Shown here piece after piece: positions 15,985 to 24,073 of a DNA stretch of 64,000 nt (position 1 is the first letter of the stretch; the number at the start of each line of letters is the position of its first letter). The notes beneath the pieces were generated by a model. That model did no database searches. It saw only the letters and a program-made list of their open reading frames with translations, and was not told the DNA's origin. Source of the stretch: Draconibacterium sp. (GTDB lineage: Bacteria > Bacteroidota > Bacteroidia > Bacteroidales > Prolixibacteraceae); contig WOYV01000050.1 in NCBI GenBank assembly GCA_011620585.1, positions 1 to 64,000 on the forward strand, written 5' to 3'. The position numbers and the translations under genes are program-made.

Positions 15985-18492
15985 ATGAAGAAAAAATTAG
16001 TTCGTTACATTCTTCCGGTAATTCTTTTATTTATTACCTCTTCAATTTATTTTCTTCCGGTTCTCGAAGGAAAAGTCGTGCAACAATCCGATATTGTACA
16101 CTTTAGGGGTATGTCGAAATCGATGGTCGATTTTCGGCAGGAAACAGGCAAAGAAGCTCTTTGGACTGATGCTATGTTTAGTGGAATGCCCGGGTATTTA
16201 ATATCTACAGTATTCAAAGGCAATCTCTCAAAAGAAATAATCGATTTTGTACTTAAAATTCCTCGTCCGGTTAGTTATCATTTGCTTTTTTTAAGCTTGT
16301 TTTATCTGATGTGTATATTACTCGGGATGAACCCATGGTTGAGTTTTGCAGGAGCGCTGGCTTATGGATTTACCTCTTTCTTTTTTGTAATTTTTGAAGC
16401 CGGACACAATACAAAAGCACAAACAATTACCTATATCTCGTTGTTAATTGCGGGCATTCTTTTGGCTTATAAAAACAAACGTCTGGTCGGGGCACTGTTA
16501 AGTACGCTGTCCCTTTCGTGGATGATTGCCGCCAACCACCTGCAAATGACCTATTATGCAGGAATCCTGGTGCTGATTATTGCCATCGTGTATTTTATTT
16601 ATGCGGTTCGCGAAAAAACCGTGGTTGGTTTTCTAAAAAGCTCGGGTGTGCTGGCCGCTGCCGCCCTGCTCGCTGTAGGAATGAACCTCTCGACGCTCTG
16701 GCCCATTTATGAATACAGCAAAGAAACCATTCGCGGCAAATCGGAACTAACCAGCGATTTACATAAAAAATCGGATGGCCTGGACAGGGATTATATCCTG
16801 GAATACAGTTACGATGTGGGCGAAGCGCTGACGGCCTTTATTCCCCGGCTAAAGGGCGGAAGCATGAGGGAACCGCTGGGCGAGAAATCGCATGTATATG
16901 AACTGTTGGCCCGCGGGCAAAACAAGCAAAATGCATTGCAGATTGCCAATAGCCTGCCGCTGTACTGGGGAAGTCAGCCCATTGCCGGTGGGCCGTTTTA
17001 TTTCGGAGCGGTTTTGTGCTTCCTGTTTGTCTTTGGCTTGTTTATCGTGAAAGGAAAAGACAAATGGTGGATAGTAGCGGCTGTGATTGTTTCGTTTGCG
17101 CTTTCGTTGGGAAAATATTTCCCTTCGCTTTCGAACCTGATGATCGACTATTTCCCGCTTTACAATAAGTTCAGGGACGTAAAAAATATAATTGTTATAC
17201 AGGAATTTGCCATGGCGGTTATGGGCGTACTTGCCGTACATGCGGTATACAAGCGTGAAGTAAGTGATAAACAATTTAATAAGGCTTTGCTGTACTCTTT
17301 TGCCATTGCCGGAGGTTTGGCACTGATTGTTGCGGCGATTCCGGGTATTGCCGGAAGTTTTGCCGCAGCCTCTGATGCCCGCCTGGGACAGGCCGGCTGG
17401 CCCGAACAGCTAATTGACGCCTTGCATGCCGACCGGAAAATGGTGGCGCAAACCGATGCTTTCCGGACTTTTGTTTTCGTGGCGCTGGCTGCAGGAGCGC
17501 TCTGGGCATTCTGGAAAAAGAAACTGAAAGCGCAGTATGCCCTTGTTTTATGGGTGGTCTTGATTTTGGCAGATATGTGGCCTACCAACAAACGTTATCT
17601 GAATAGCGACATTTTTGTGAGTCCCCGCAAAATGGAAAATCCGTATACGATGTCGAAAGCCGACGAAGCCATTCTTCAGGATAAATCACTTTCATACCGG
17701 GTATTAAACCTTACCGTTAATCCGTTTACCGATGCCTCCACTTCGTACTTTCATCAATCGATAGGGGGTTATCATGCCGCCAAGTTCAAAAAGTACCAGG
17801 AGTTGATCGACTTTCAGATCAGTCCTGAGATTCAGAAAATAGCCGGTACGTTAAACAAAGGATTGGGCCCGGATCAAATCGGCGATCTTTTCAACAACGC
17901 ACCTGTGTTAAAAATGCTCAATACCAAATACCTGATCATCAACCCCAACGGCGCCCCGGTAAGAGACCCGGCGCCACTTGGCAATGCCTGGCTGGTGGAT
18001 GACTATGAAATTGTGGAAAATGCCGATGCGGAAATTGATGCGTTAACAGGATTTAATCCTGCAGGGAAAGCGGTTATCGACAAGCGCTTTGAACATTACG
18101 TTTCGGGCAAAACCTATCAGAAAAACGGGAGCATTAAGCTGGAAGTCAGCGACCCGAATTATTTGAAGTATAACTTCGATTCAGACGAAGAGCAATTGGC
18201 CGTGTTCTCAGAGATCTATTACGACAAGGGCTGGGATGCCTTTATTGACGGAGTGAAAGCGCCCTATTTCAGGGCAAACTATGTGCTGAGAGCGATGTCG
18301 GTTCCGGCCGGGAAACACACCATTGAATTTAAATTTGAACCCCGCTCCTATTTTACGGGGAACAAGATATCGTATATCAGCTCGATTGCCTTTGTTTTAC
18401 TGGCATTGGCTTACCTGGGAATGTATTTAAAAAACAGCAGGGGAATTTCAGGTACTAAACACAAAGAAGAACATGCATCAAAGACATCATGA
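15985..18492 (+). CDS. YfhO-family multispanning membrane protein
   Basis: An 835-residue protein with about a dozen hydrophobic helices in the first 600 residues and a soluble C-terminal domain. The N-terminus MKKKLVRYILPVILLFIT starts at the ATG at 15985. The ORF-track start at 15934 lies in or before the promoter and adds an unlikely 17-residue leader. Features typical of the Bacteroidota YfhO family include GMPGYLISTVFKGN, EAGHNTKAQTITYISLL and a late YYDKGWDAFIDG. YfhO relatives are GT-C-like proteins linked to cell-envelope glycosylation. The exact reaction is unknown. It overlaps the following methyltransferase by 20 bases. Confidence 0.82.
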   Translation: MKKKLVRYILPVILLFITSSIYFLPVLEGKVVQQSDIVHFRGMSKSMVDFRQETGKEALWTDAMFSGMPGYLISTVFKGNLSKEIIDFVLKIPRPVSYHLLFLSLFYLMCILLGMNPWLSFAGALAYGFTSFFFVIFEAGHNTKAQTITYISLLIAGILLAYKNKRLVGALLSTLSLSWMIAANHLQMTYYAGILVLIIAIVYFIYAVREKTVVGFLKSSGVLAAAALLAVGMNLSTLWPIYEYSKETIRGKSELTSDLHKKSDGLDRDYILEYSYDVGEALTAFIPRLKGGSMREPLGEKSHVYELLARGQNKQNALQIANSLPLYWGSQPIAGGPFYFGAVLCFLFVFGLFIVKGKDKWWIVAAVIVSFALSLGKYFPSLSNLMIDYFPLYNKFRDVKNIIVIQEFAMAVMGVLAVHAVYKREVSDKQFNKALLYSFAIAGGLALIVAAIPGIAGSFAAASDARLGQAGWPEQLIDALHADRKMVAQTDAFRTFVFVALAAGALWAFWKKKLKAQYALVLWVVLILADMWPTNKRYLNSDIFVSPRKMENPYTMSKADEAILQDKSLSYRVLNLTVNPFTDASTSYFHQSIGGYHAAKFKKYQELIDFQISPEIQKIAGTLNKGLGPDQIGDLFNNAPVLKMLNTKYLIINPNGAPVRDPAPLGNAWLVDDYEIVENADAEIDALTGFNPAGKAVIDKRFEHYVSGKTYQKNGSIKLEVSDPNYLKYNFDSDEEQLAVFSEIYYDKGWDAFIDGVKAPYFRANYVLRAMSVPAGKHTIEFKFEPRSYFTGNKISYISSIAFVLLALAYLGMYLKNSRGISGTKHKEEHASKTS

Positions 18493-19255
18493 TAAGTGGC
18501 AATACTTTAATGAACAGGCCCATACGTCAAAAAAATATGTAATCCCCTACATTGAAAAACATCGCAAGATCACGCAGGAAACCACGGTTCTTGAGATCGG
18601 GTGTGGCGAGGGGGGAAACCTGGTTCCGTTTATGGATTTGGGGTGCAAAATTACCGGGATTGATTTATCCACCGGGAAAATTAAGAAGGGAATTGAGTTT
18701 TTTGCGAATCATCCCAACCGTAAGAACCTGGCATTAATCGCGGACAACATTTATAACCGGAAAGATTTGGGAAAATTTGATGTAATCATCCTCCGCGATG
18801 TAATAGAACACATCCCGGATCAGCATTTTTTTATGGGGTATTTCAAATCTTTTTTCTACGCTGAAAGTGTTGTTTATTTTGGATTTCCGCCCTGGCAAAA
18901 TCCCTTTGGCGGGCATCAGCAAATGTGCCATAGCCGGATTCTTTCTCAATTACCTTATTTTCATCTGCTACCCGTACCACTTTACAATGGAGTACTAAAG
19001 CTGTTTGGAGAACCGGAATCCAGAATCAAAGATCTTTTGGAAATAAAGAAAACCGGGATATCGATTGAGCGTTTTGAGTCGACGTACAGGAACAACGGAT
19101 TTGAGGCTTTGGATAAAACCCTCTTCCTGATCAACCCAAATTATGAGGTAAAGTTCAGGTTGAAACCCCGGCAACAAATCAAAGCAATTGGCGCAATTCC
19201 CTGGTTAAGGAACTATTTTACCACTTGTGCTTATTATCTCTTAAAAAGCAAATAA
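18473..19255 (+). CDS. Class I SAM-dependent methyltransferase
   Basis: A 260-residue cytoplasmic protein with SAM-binding motif VLEIGCGEGGNLVPFMDLG near residue 38, acidic motif ITGIDLSTGKIKKG and the post-motif segment IILRDVIEHIPD. It starts inside the last codons of the YfhO-like gene, so the two are almost certainly co-transcribed and coupled. The substrate is unknown; a glycan or lipid linked to the YfhO product is a reasonable guess. A strong terminator follows 15 bases after its stop. Confidence 0.8.
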   Translation: MHQRHHDKWQYFNEQAHTSKKYVIPYIEKHRKITQETTVLEIGCGEGGNLVPFMDLGCKITGIDLSTGKIKKGIEFFANHPNRKNLALIADNIYNRKDLGKFDVIILRDVIEHIPDQHFFMGYFKSFFYAESVVYFGFPPWQNPFGGHQQMCHSRILSQLPYFHLLPVPLYNGVLKLFGEPESRIKDLLEIKKTGISIERFESTYRNNGFEALDKTLFLINPNYEVKFRLKPRQQIKAIGAIPWLRNYFTTCAYYLLKSK

Positions 19256-19270
19256 CCGGGAAGACAAAGA

Positions 19271-19297
19271 AAAGGCTGTCCTACTGACAGCCTTTTT
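19271..19297 (+). terminator. Rho-independent terminator
   Basis: AAAGGCTGTC-CTACT-GACAGCCTTTTT forms a 10-bp perfect stem with a 5-base loop and a T-run, ending the YfhO/methyltransferase transcript. Confidence 0.85.
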
Positions 19298-19474
19298 AAC
19301 CTAAACCAACTAAACCTAATAAACCACAGATTACCAGAATGGTAACCTGGATTATCTTTAATATTTTTACTTAAAATAAAAGATCGTTTAACAGGCCAAA
19401 GATAGGATTTTTTTTTGCGTTGAAAAACCAAGTTCAAAATTATAACACAACAAGTTATAAACCGTTTGTTTCAT

Positions 19475-19482
19475 TAGCTTTG
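19475..19482 (+). promoter_or_regulatory. -7 element for the GHL10 gene
   Basis: TAGCTTTG matches TAnnTTTG and lies 22 bases before the ATG at 19504, after the preceding terminator. The -33 element is weak. Confidence 0.45.
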
Positions 19483-19503
19483 TTTCTGAGAATAAGCATT
19501 GCT

Positions 19504-21006
19504 ATGAAGAAGTTTTTAGTATTTATTGCCCTTTTATTTTTGCCCGGTTATTTTGTGGGCGCACAACCCAAGTATGAATTCAGGGCTGTTTGGGTAGCTA
19601 CGGTTGCCAATATCGACTGGCCTTCGAAACCAGGCTTATCGGCTGAAGTTCAAAAGAAGGAAGCTATTCAGATACTGGAGATGCACAAAAAGTTGGGGAT
19701 GAATGCGATAATCTTTCAGATACGTCCGTCAGCCGATGCTTTTTATACCTCTTTGCTCGAACCCTGGTCGCGTTATCTTACCGGAAAACAAGGACTTGCC
19801 CCCGAACCTTTTTACGATCCGCTAATTTTCTGGATAGAAGAAGCACACAAAAGAGGGATGGAGTTGCATGCCTGGCTTAATCCATATCGTGTGGCACAAA
19901 GTACCACCGAAGAATTATCGGTGAAACACATTGCTTTTCAGCATCCCGACTGGATTTTAGTTTATGGCAATAAATTGTATTTCGATCCCGGTATTCCCGA
20001 AACCCGCTTGTTTATTGCCGATGTTGTTAAGGATATTGTAAGTCGTTACGACGTGGATGCCATCCACATGGACGATTACTTTTACCCGTATCCGACGAGC
20101 GAAGCTTTTCCCGACACAGCCTCTTTTCGTTTATACAACCGTGGATTTCTCCCCGAAAATATTGCCGACTGGCGCCGCGAAAATGTTGACATTACAATTG
20201 AAATGATTAACGATACGATTAAATCACTAAAACCATGGGTGAAATTTGGGATCAGTCCGTTTGGCGTATGGCGGAATATTGCCGATGATCCGGATGGATC
20301 GGATACAAAAGCCGGGGCAACAAACTACGACGATTTGTATGCCAACATTATAAAATGGCAGGAAAAAGGTTGGATCGATTACTGTTTGCCACAATTGTAC
20401 TGGAATATTGGGCACCCCGCTGCCGACTTTGAAAAGCTCGCCTATTGGTGGCAGGAACATTCTTATCAGCGGGCAATGTATATTGGGCAAGCGCCATATA
20501 AAGTGGACCCCAATTCGGAAACACCCGGGTGGCGCGGGCCGGATCAGTTGCCAAAGCAGGTCCATTTGCTTCGATCAATTCCTGAAATTACCGGCTCAGC
20601 TTATTTCAGTGCGCGAAGTTTTAAAAATAACCTGCTTGGTTTTCAGGATAGCTTAAAAAACAATTTATATAAAACCCCGGCAATCGTTCCTCCTATGTCC
20701 TGGATTGATGCTACACCACCTGCCCCGCTCGCGAAACTTAAAAAATCGGGTAAAAAAGTAAAGTGGGAAAGCATTCGAACACCTTTAGAAATGGATAAAC
20801 CCTGGCAGTTTGTGGTGTACTTAAACGAAGTGGGCGACACTTTCGGCCCTCAAAACCCACGGTTTATTTTTACTGTCCAAAAAGAACAACAACTTAAATT
20901 CGAACGGATTAACCGTAAAAAGAAACGCTACGAAGTTCGGATCTCGGTTTTAGACCGTCTGAATAATGAAAGTAAGTTAAGCGTACCCGTACAAATTAAA
21001 TTATGA
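19504..21006 (+). CDS. Family 10 glycosylhydrolase-like protein (GHL10/DUF187), secreted
   Basis: The 500-residue product begins MKKFLVFIALLFLPGYFVGAQ, a clear signal peptide; the ORF-track start at 19420 would put 28 residues before it. The mature part opens EFRAVWVATVANIDWPS and contains MNAIIFQIRPSADAFY, MELHAWLNPYRVAQ, DAIHMDDYFYPYP and KFGISPFGVWRN, the standard blocks of the GHL10 TIM barrel. Members are thought to be periplasmic or surface glycosidases; some related proteins act on peptidoglycan or aminosugar polymers. It overlaps the GH9 gene by four bases, so the two form a small carbohydrate-active operon. Confidence 0.87.
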   Translation: MKKFLVFIALLFLPGYFVGAQPKYEFRAVWVATVANIDWPSKPGLSAEVQKKEAIQILEMHKKLGMNAIIFQIRPSADAFYTSLLEPWSRYLTGKQGLAPEPFYDPLIFWIEEAHKRGMELHAWLNPYRVAQSTTEELSVKHIAFQHPDWILVYGNKLYFDPGIPETRLFIADVVKDIVSRYDVDAIHMDDYFYPYPTSEAFPDTASFRLYNRGFLPENIADWRRENVDITIEMINDTIKSLKPWVKFGISPFGVWRNIADDPDGSDTKAGATNYDDLYANIIKWQEKGWIDYCLPQLYWNIGHPAADFEKLAYWWQEHSYQRAMYIGQAPYKVDPNSETPGWRGPDQLPKQVHLLRSIPEITGSAYFSARSFKNNLLGFQDSLKNNLYKTPAIVPPMSWIDATPPAPLAKLKKSGKKVKWESIRTPLEMDKPWQFVVYLNEVGDTFGPQNPRFIFTVQKEQQLKFERINRKKKRYEVRISVLDRLNNESKLSVPVQIKL

Positions 21007-22880
21007 TGAGGACTTTTCTATTCCAACTTGTTCTAATTTTTTCGATATTTCAGTGCCAGGCTCAGCAGGTTATTCGCGTTAATCAGCTTGGGTACCTGCC
21101 AAATTCGGTTAAAGTCGCCGTATTTCTATCTGATAGACAGGCAGATCATTCAACATTTCAGCTTTGCGATTCTCACAACAACAAAGTGATTTTTGAAGGA
21201 CAACCCAAAGTTAAAGAAGCCAGTAACTGGGGTATGGAATCGGCATTCAGGCTTGATTTCTCGAATATTGAAACTCCTGGCGAGTATTACATACAAGCGG
21301 GCGATGTGCGGTCTCCGGCATTCCGAATCGGTTACAATGTTTATGAAGGCACGGCCGATTTTATTCTGAACTACCTGCGGCAGCAACGATGTGGTTACAA
21401 CCCGTATTTAAAGGATTCGTGCCATACACACGACGGGGTAATCGTGGACCATCCCACGCGTTCGGGGCAGAAGATCGATGTGACAGGTGGCTGGCACGAT
21501 GCGTCTGACTATTTGCAATATTCCACAACCTCTGTAAATACAGTGTTTCAATTGATGTTTGCTTACCAAAATTTCCCCGAAGTTTATAGCGATCGGTTCG
21601 ACGAAAACGGAATTTCAGGCACAAATCGGCTTCCTGATATTTTGGATGAAATTAACCGGGGACTCGAATGGATGTTAAAAATGAATCCGGCGCCTGGGGA
21701 AATGTACAATCAGATTGCCGATGACCGCGATCATATTGGATTCAGGCTCCCCAATAAAGACGAGGCTGATTATGGATTTGGGAAATACCGCCCGGTGTAT
21801 TTTGTTACCGGGAACCCGCAGGGACTGGCTCAGCATAAAAACGAATCAACCGGGGTTTCTTCAATTGCCGGAAAATTTGCTTCGGCTTTTGCTTTGGGGG
21901 CCGGGATTTTTAAAGAAAGCGATCCACACAGGGCAACGCTTTTTCAACAAAAGGCGCTGGAGGCATGGACTTTTGCGCTGTCAGACATCGGTTTTTGCCA
22001 AACGGCCTGCAATGTTTCGCCCTATTTTTACGAGGAGAGAAATTTCGCTGACGATCTGGAACTGGCGGCTGCAAGTCTTTATGAGTTGACCGGAGAAAGG
22101 GATTTTCTGAGTGAAGCAAAAAAGTGGGGAAAAGAGGAACTGGTTTCTCCATGGATCAGGGATAACGGGGCACGACATTACGAATCGTACCCATTTATAA
22201 ACCTGGGGCATTATTATTTAATTCACAACCATGAGCAGGATTTCGCAGATTTCTACCGGCAAGGGCTCGACTCGTTATATTCACGCGGAAAAGATGATCC
22301 GTTTTTAAATAGCTTGCCGTTTATCTGGTGCTCGAACAACCTGCTTGTGGCAGCACTAACCCAGGCTCATTTGTACCGGGTAACAACCGGCGATCTTCGC
22401 TACGAAGAAATGGAAGCTGCACTCCGCGACTGGTTATTTGGTTGTAATCCGTGGGGAACGGCAATGATTTGTGGCTTGCCCGGCGTTAATGACTCTCCGC
22501 TGGCCCCTCATTCTTCTTATACGGTTTTGTTAAAGGAACCAACGTATGGAGGACTGGTTGATGGGCCTGTTTACAACACAATTTACCAAAGTCTGATTGG
22601 CATTTCATTAAGCGGGGAGGATGAATATGCGGCATTTAATAAAGGGAAGGCTGTTTATCACGATGATGTTGGTGATTACTCGACAAACGAACCTACACTG
22701 GATGGAACGGCGAGTTTGAGTTACATTCTTGCTGCACTTCAAACCGAAGGCAGGAAGCAAGCTACAACACAAAATAATTTTAAAAAGGACGATCAGGGCG
22801 CAATAATACGAATGAATCAGGATGAAAAAACGATCTATCTGACGTTTACCGCACTTCGGAAGAGTTGGAAAAGCAGGTAA
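21003..22880 (+). CDS. Secreted GH9 glycoside hydrolase, C-terminal CE4 domain truncated by deletion and frameshift
   Basis: A 625-residue product with a signal peptide ending near CQAQ, an N-terminal Ig-like CelD_N domain (VIRVNQLGYLPNSVKVAVF) and a GH9 (alpha/alpha)6 catalytic domain. GGWHDASDYLQY carries the catalytic aspartates and GDYSTNEPTLDGTASLSY the catalytic glutamate. After the GH9 domain comes GAIIRMNQDEKTIYLTFTA, the first beta strands of a CE4 polysaccharide deacetylase, as in the GH9-CE4 fusions of Bacteroidota. The frame then turns into LRKSWKSR and stops. The GH9 part looks complete, so glucanase-type activity may persist. Substrate is not determined. Confidence 0.85.
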   Translation: MMRTFLFQLVLIFSIFQCQAQQVIRVNQLGYLPNSVKVAVFLSDRQADHSTFQLCDSHNNKVIFEGQPKVKEASNWGMESAFRLDFSNIETPGEYYIQAGDVRSPAFRIGYNVYEGTADFILNYLRQQRCGYNPYLKDSCHTHDGVIVDHPTRSGQKIDVTGGWHDASDYLQYSTTSVNTVFQLMFAYQNFPEVYSDRFDENGISGTNRLPDILDEINRGLEWMLKMNPAPGEMYNQIADDRDHIGFRLPNKDEADYGFGKYRPVYFVTGNPQGLAQHKNESTGVSSIAGKFASAFALGAGIFKESDPHRATLFQQKALEAWTFALSDIGFCQTACNVSPYFYEERNFADDLELAAASLYELTGERDFLSEAKKWGKEELVSPWIRDNGARHYESYPFINLGHYYLIHNHEQDFADFYRQGLDSLYSRGKDDPFLNSLPFIWCSNNLLVAALTQAHLYRVTTGDLRYEEMEAALRDWLFGCNPWGTAMICGLPGVNDSPLAPHSSYTVLLKEPTYGGLVDGPVYNTIYQSLIGISLSGEDEYAAFNKGKAVYHDDVGDYSTNEPTLDGTASLSYILAALQTEGRKQATTQNNFKKDDQGAIIRMNQDEKTIYLTFTALRKSWKSR

Positions 22881-23035
22881 AAGAATTGGAGCAAACGAAG
22901 GGTTTGAATGGGGCCATTTTGTTAATTCACCCCGGTACCAGCCCCGAACGCAAAGATAAATTCTACCTGAAACTGGAGGACCTGATTCATCATTTCAGCG
23001 CCAAAGGATATTCTTTTAAATCATTTTCTGATTAA
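22845..23035 (+). pseudogene. Remnant of the CE4 deacetylase C-terminus in another frame
   Basis: Directly after the GH9 frame, a different plus frame reads RTSEELEKQVKELEQTKGLN, then GAILLIHPGTSPERKDKF and AKGYSFKSFSD, ending with TAA at 23033-23035. This is the expected C-terminal end of the CE4 domain that starts inside the GH9 ORF. The central part of the domain, probably well over 100 residues with the metal ligands, is absent. An internal deletion with a frame change is the simplest reading. Confidence 0.75.
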
Positions 23036-23430
23036 CCCGGCGCCAGAATATTAAAAGGATACCAGGGAAGATTCCGTAAAATCCAAAACAGGATGACGAC
23101 CACAAATATTACCCACGGCGTATATTTCATATAAAACAAGTTTGGGAGCTTCCAGCCAAACCAGGTATTCAAAAAAGAATGTGAATAATGATAAAGGATA
23201 AGCAGGGCGGCAGGCAAGAACAAAAAATTATAACTCACTACTCCTGCAAAATCGAGATGGAGTAAACTGTGTATGGCCCGCTGCGAACCACACCCCGGAC
23301 AGTAAGCGCCTGTTAATGAATGAAAGGCACATTTCGGAAACAGTTCGTGCTGCCGGGGATCGAGTACAAAAAAAAGAACTGCCACTCCTAAAATAATGGG
23401 TAGCAGTATCCAGTTGAGTATTTTCTTCAT
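23032..23430 (-). CDS. DUF2752 membrane protein
   Basis: A 132-residue protein with three or four hydrophobic segments. The DUF2752 signature is clear: CAFHSLTGAYCPGCGSQRAI followed by LLHLDF. The CxxC-type pair suggests metal or redox binding, but the function of the family is not established. It lies 11 bases after a CD225-type membrane protein and is probably co-transcribed with it. These two genes often occur together in Bacteroidota. Its 3' end touches the CE4 remnant. Confidence 0.8.
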   Translation of the reverse strand: MKKILNWILLPIILGVAVLFFVLDPRQHELFPKCAFHSLTGAYCPGCGSQRAIHSLLHLDFAGVVSYNFLFLPAALLILYHYSHSFLNTWFGWKLPNLFYMKYTPWVIFVVVILFWILRNLPWYPFNILAPG

Positions 23431-23441
23431 GTATTAATTGC

Positions 23442-23729
23442 TCAAAAATTGCCCAGCGACAGGCCTGCAATTACGCCTAAAAAGGATAATAAGGTGAGTA
23501 TGCCAATCCATGCAAAACCAACCGCAAATGAAATCCAGGCCCATAACCTGGCATTTTTACTCGAATTTAATGCGCCAGCCTGATCTCCGGCGTTCCATTT
23601 CGAATTTACCTGGGCTGCGAAAATTATGGCAACAATTCCAAAAATCTTTCCGCAAAAAATGGTAACCAAAATTGCAAAAACGAGATAATTCGGCGGAGGC
23701 GCTTGTGGTTGAGTTATTTGTTCGTTCAT
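23442..23729 (-). CDS. CD225/dispanin-like small membrane protein
   Basis: A 95-residue protein with a proline-rich cytosolic start (QPQAPPPNYLVFAILVTIFC) and two transmembrane helices joined by AAQVNSKWNAGDQAGAL. This intracellular loop, followed by a SSKNARLWAWISFAVG helix, is characteristic of the CD225/dispanin superfamily. Bacterial members have no settled function. It is the first gene of a two-gene minus-strand unit with the DUF2752 gene. Confidence 0.8.
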   Translation of the reverse strand: MNEQITQPQAPPPNYLVFAILVTIFCGKIFGIVAIIFAAQVNSKWNAGDQAGALNSSKNARLWAWISFAVGFAWIGILTLLSFLGVIAGLSLGNF

Positions 23730-24073
23730 AATTGAGGTATTAATTGGTTCAATAAATTAGGCAATTACCAAATTTAGCGTAACTAATTTTAAAATGAAAT
23801 AGATAGCGGGTTTTCCTTAACTACTATAATCTAAAAATCAAAATAGGAATTAGTTGTTCAATTGTCAATTCGAAGAACGAAGTTTTTTCTTAGGTTTTAA
23901 ATTTTGGTGAAATGTTGTCAGCCGACCCACATACTGTATGTTTTTTTTACCAATAGCAACCGTTGAATTGCTGATAATTGATTGCATTAACAACTTCTTA
24001 ACAAATTCGGATTAAACCAATAAAAGATCAAGCAGTCTTTTATGTGTACAGGTGCAATGAAAACTATTAAACA
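23730..24073. other. Intergenic region with a small inverted repeat
   Basis: The 344-base divergent spacer between the CD225-like gene and the TonB-type receptor is AT-rich and has no credible ORF. ACATAC-T-GTATGT at 23929-23941 is a perfect 6-bp inverted repeat followed by a T-run; it could be an operator half-site pair or a short terminator. No clear TAnnTTTG promoter was found for the receptor. Confidence 0.6.
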
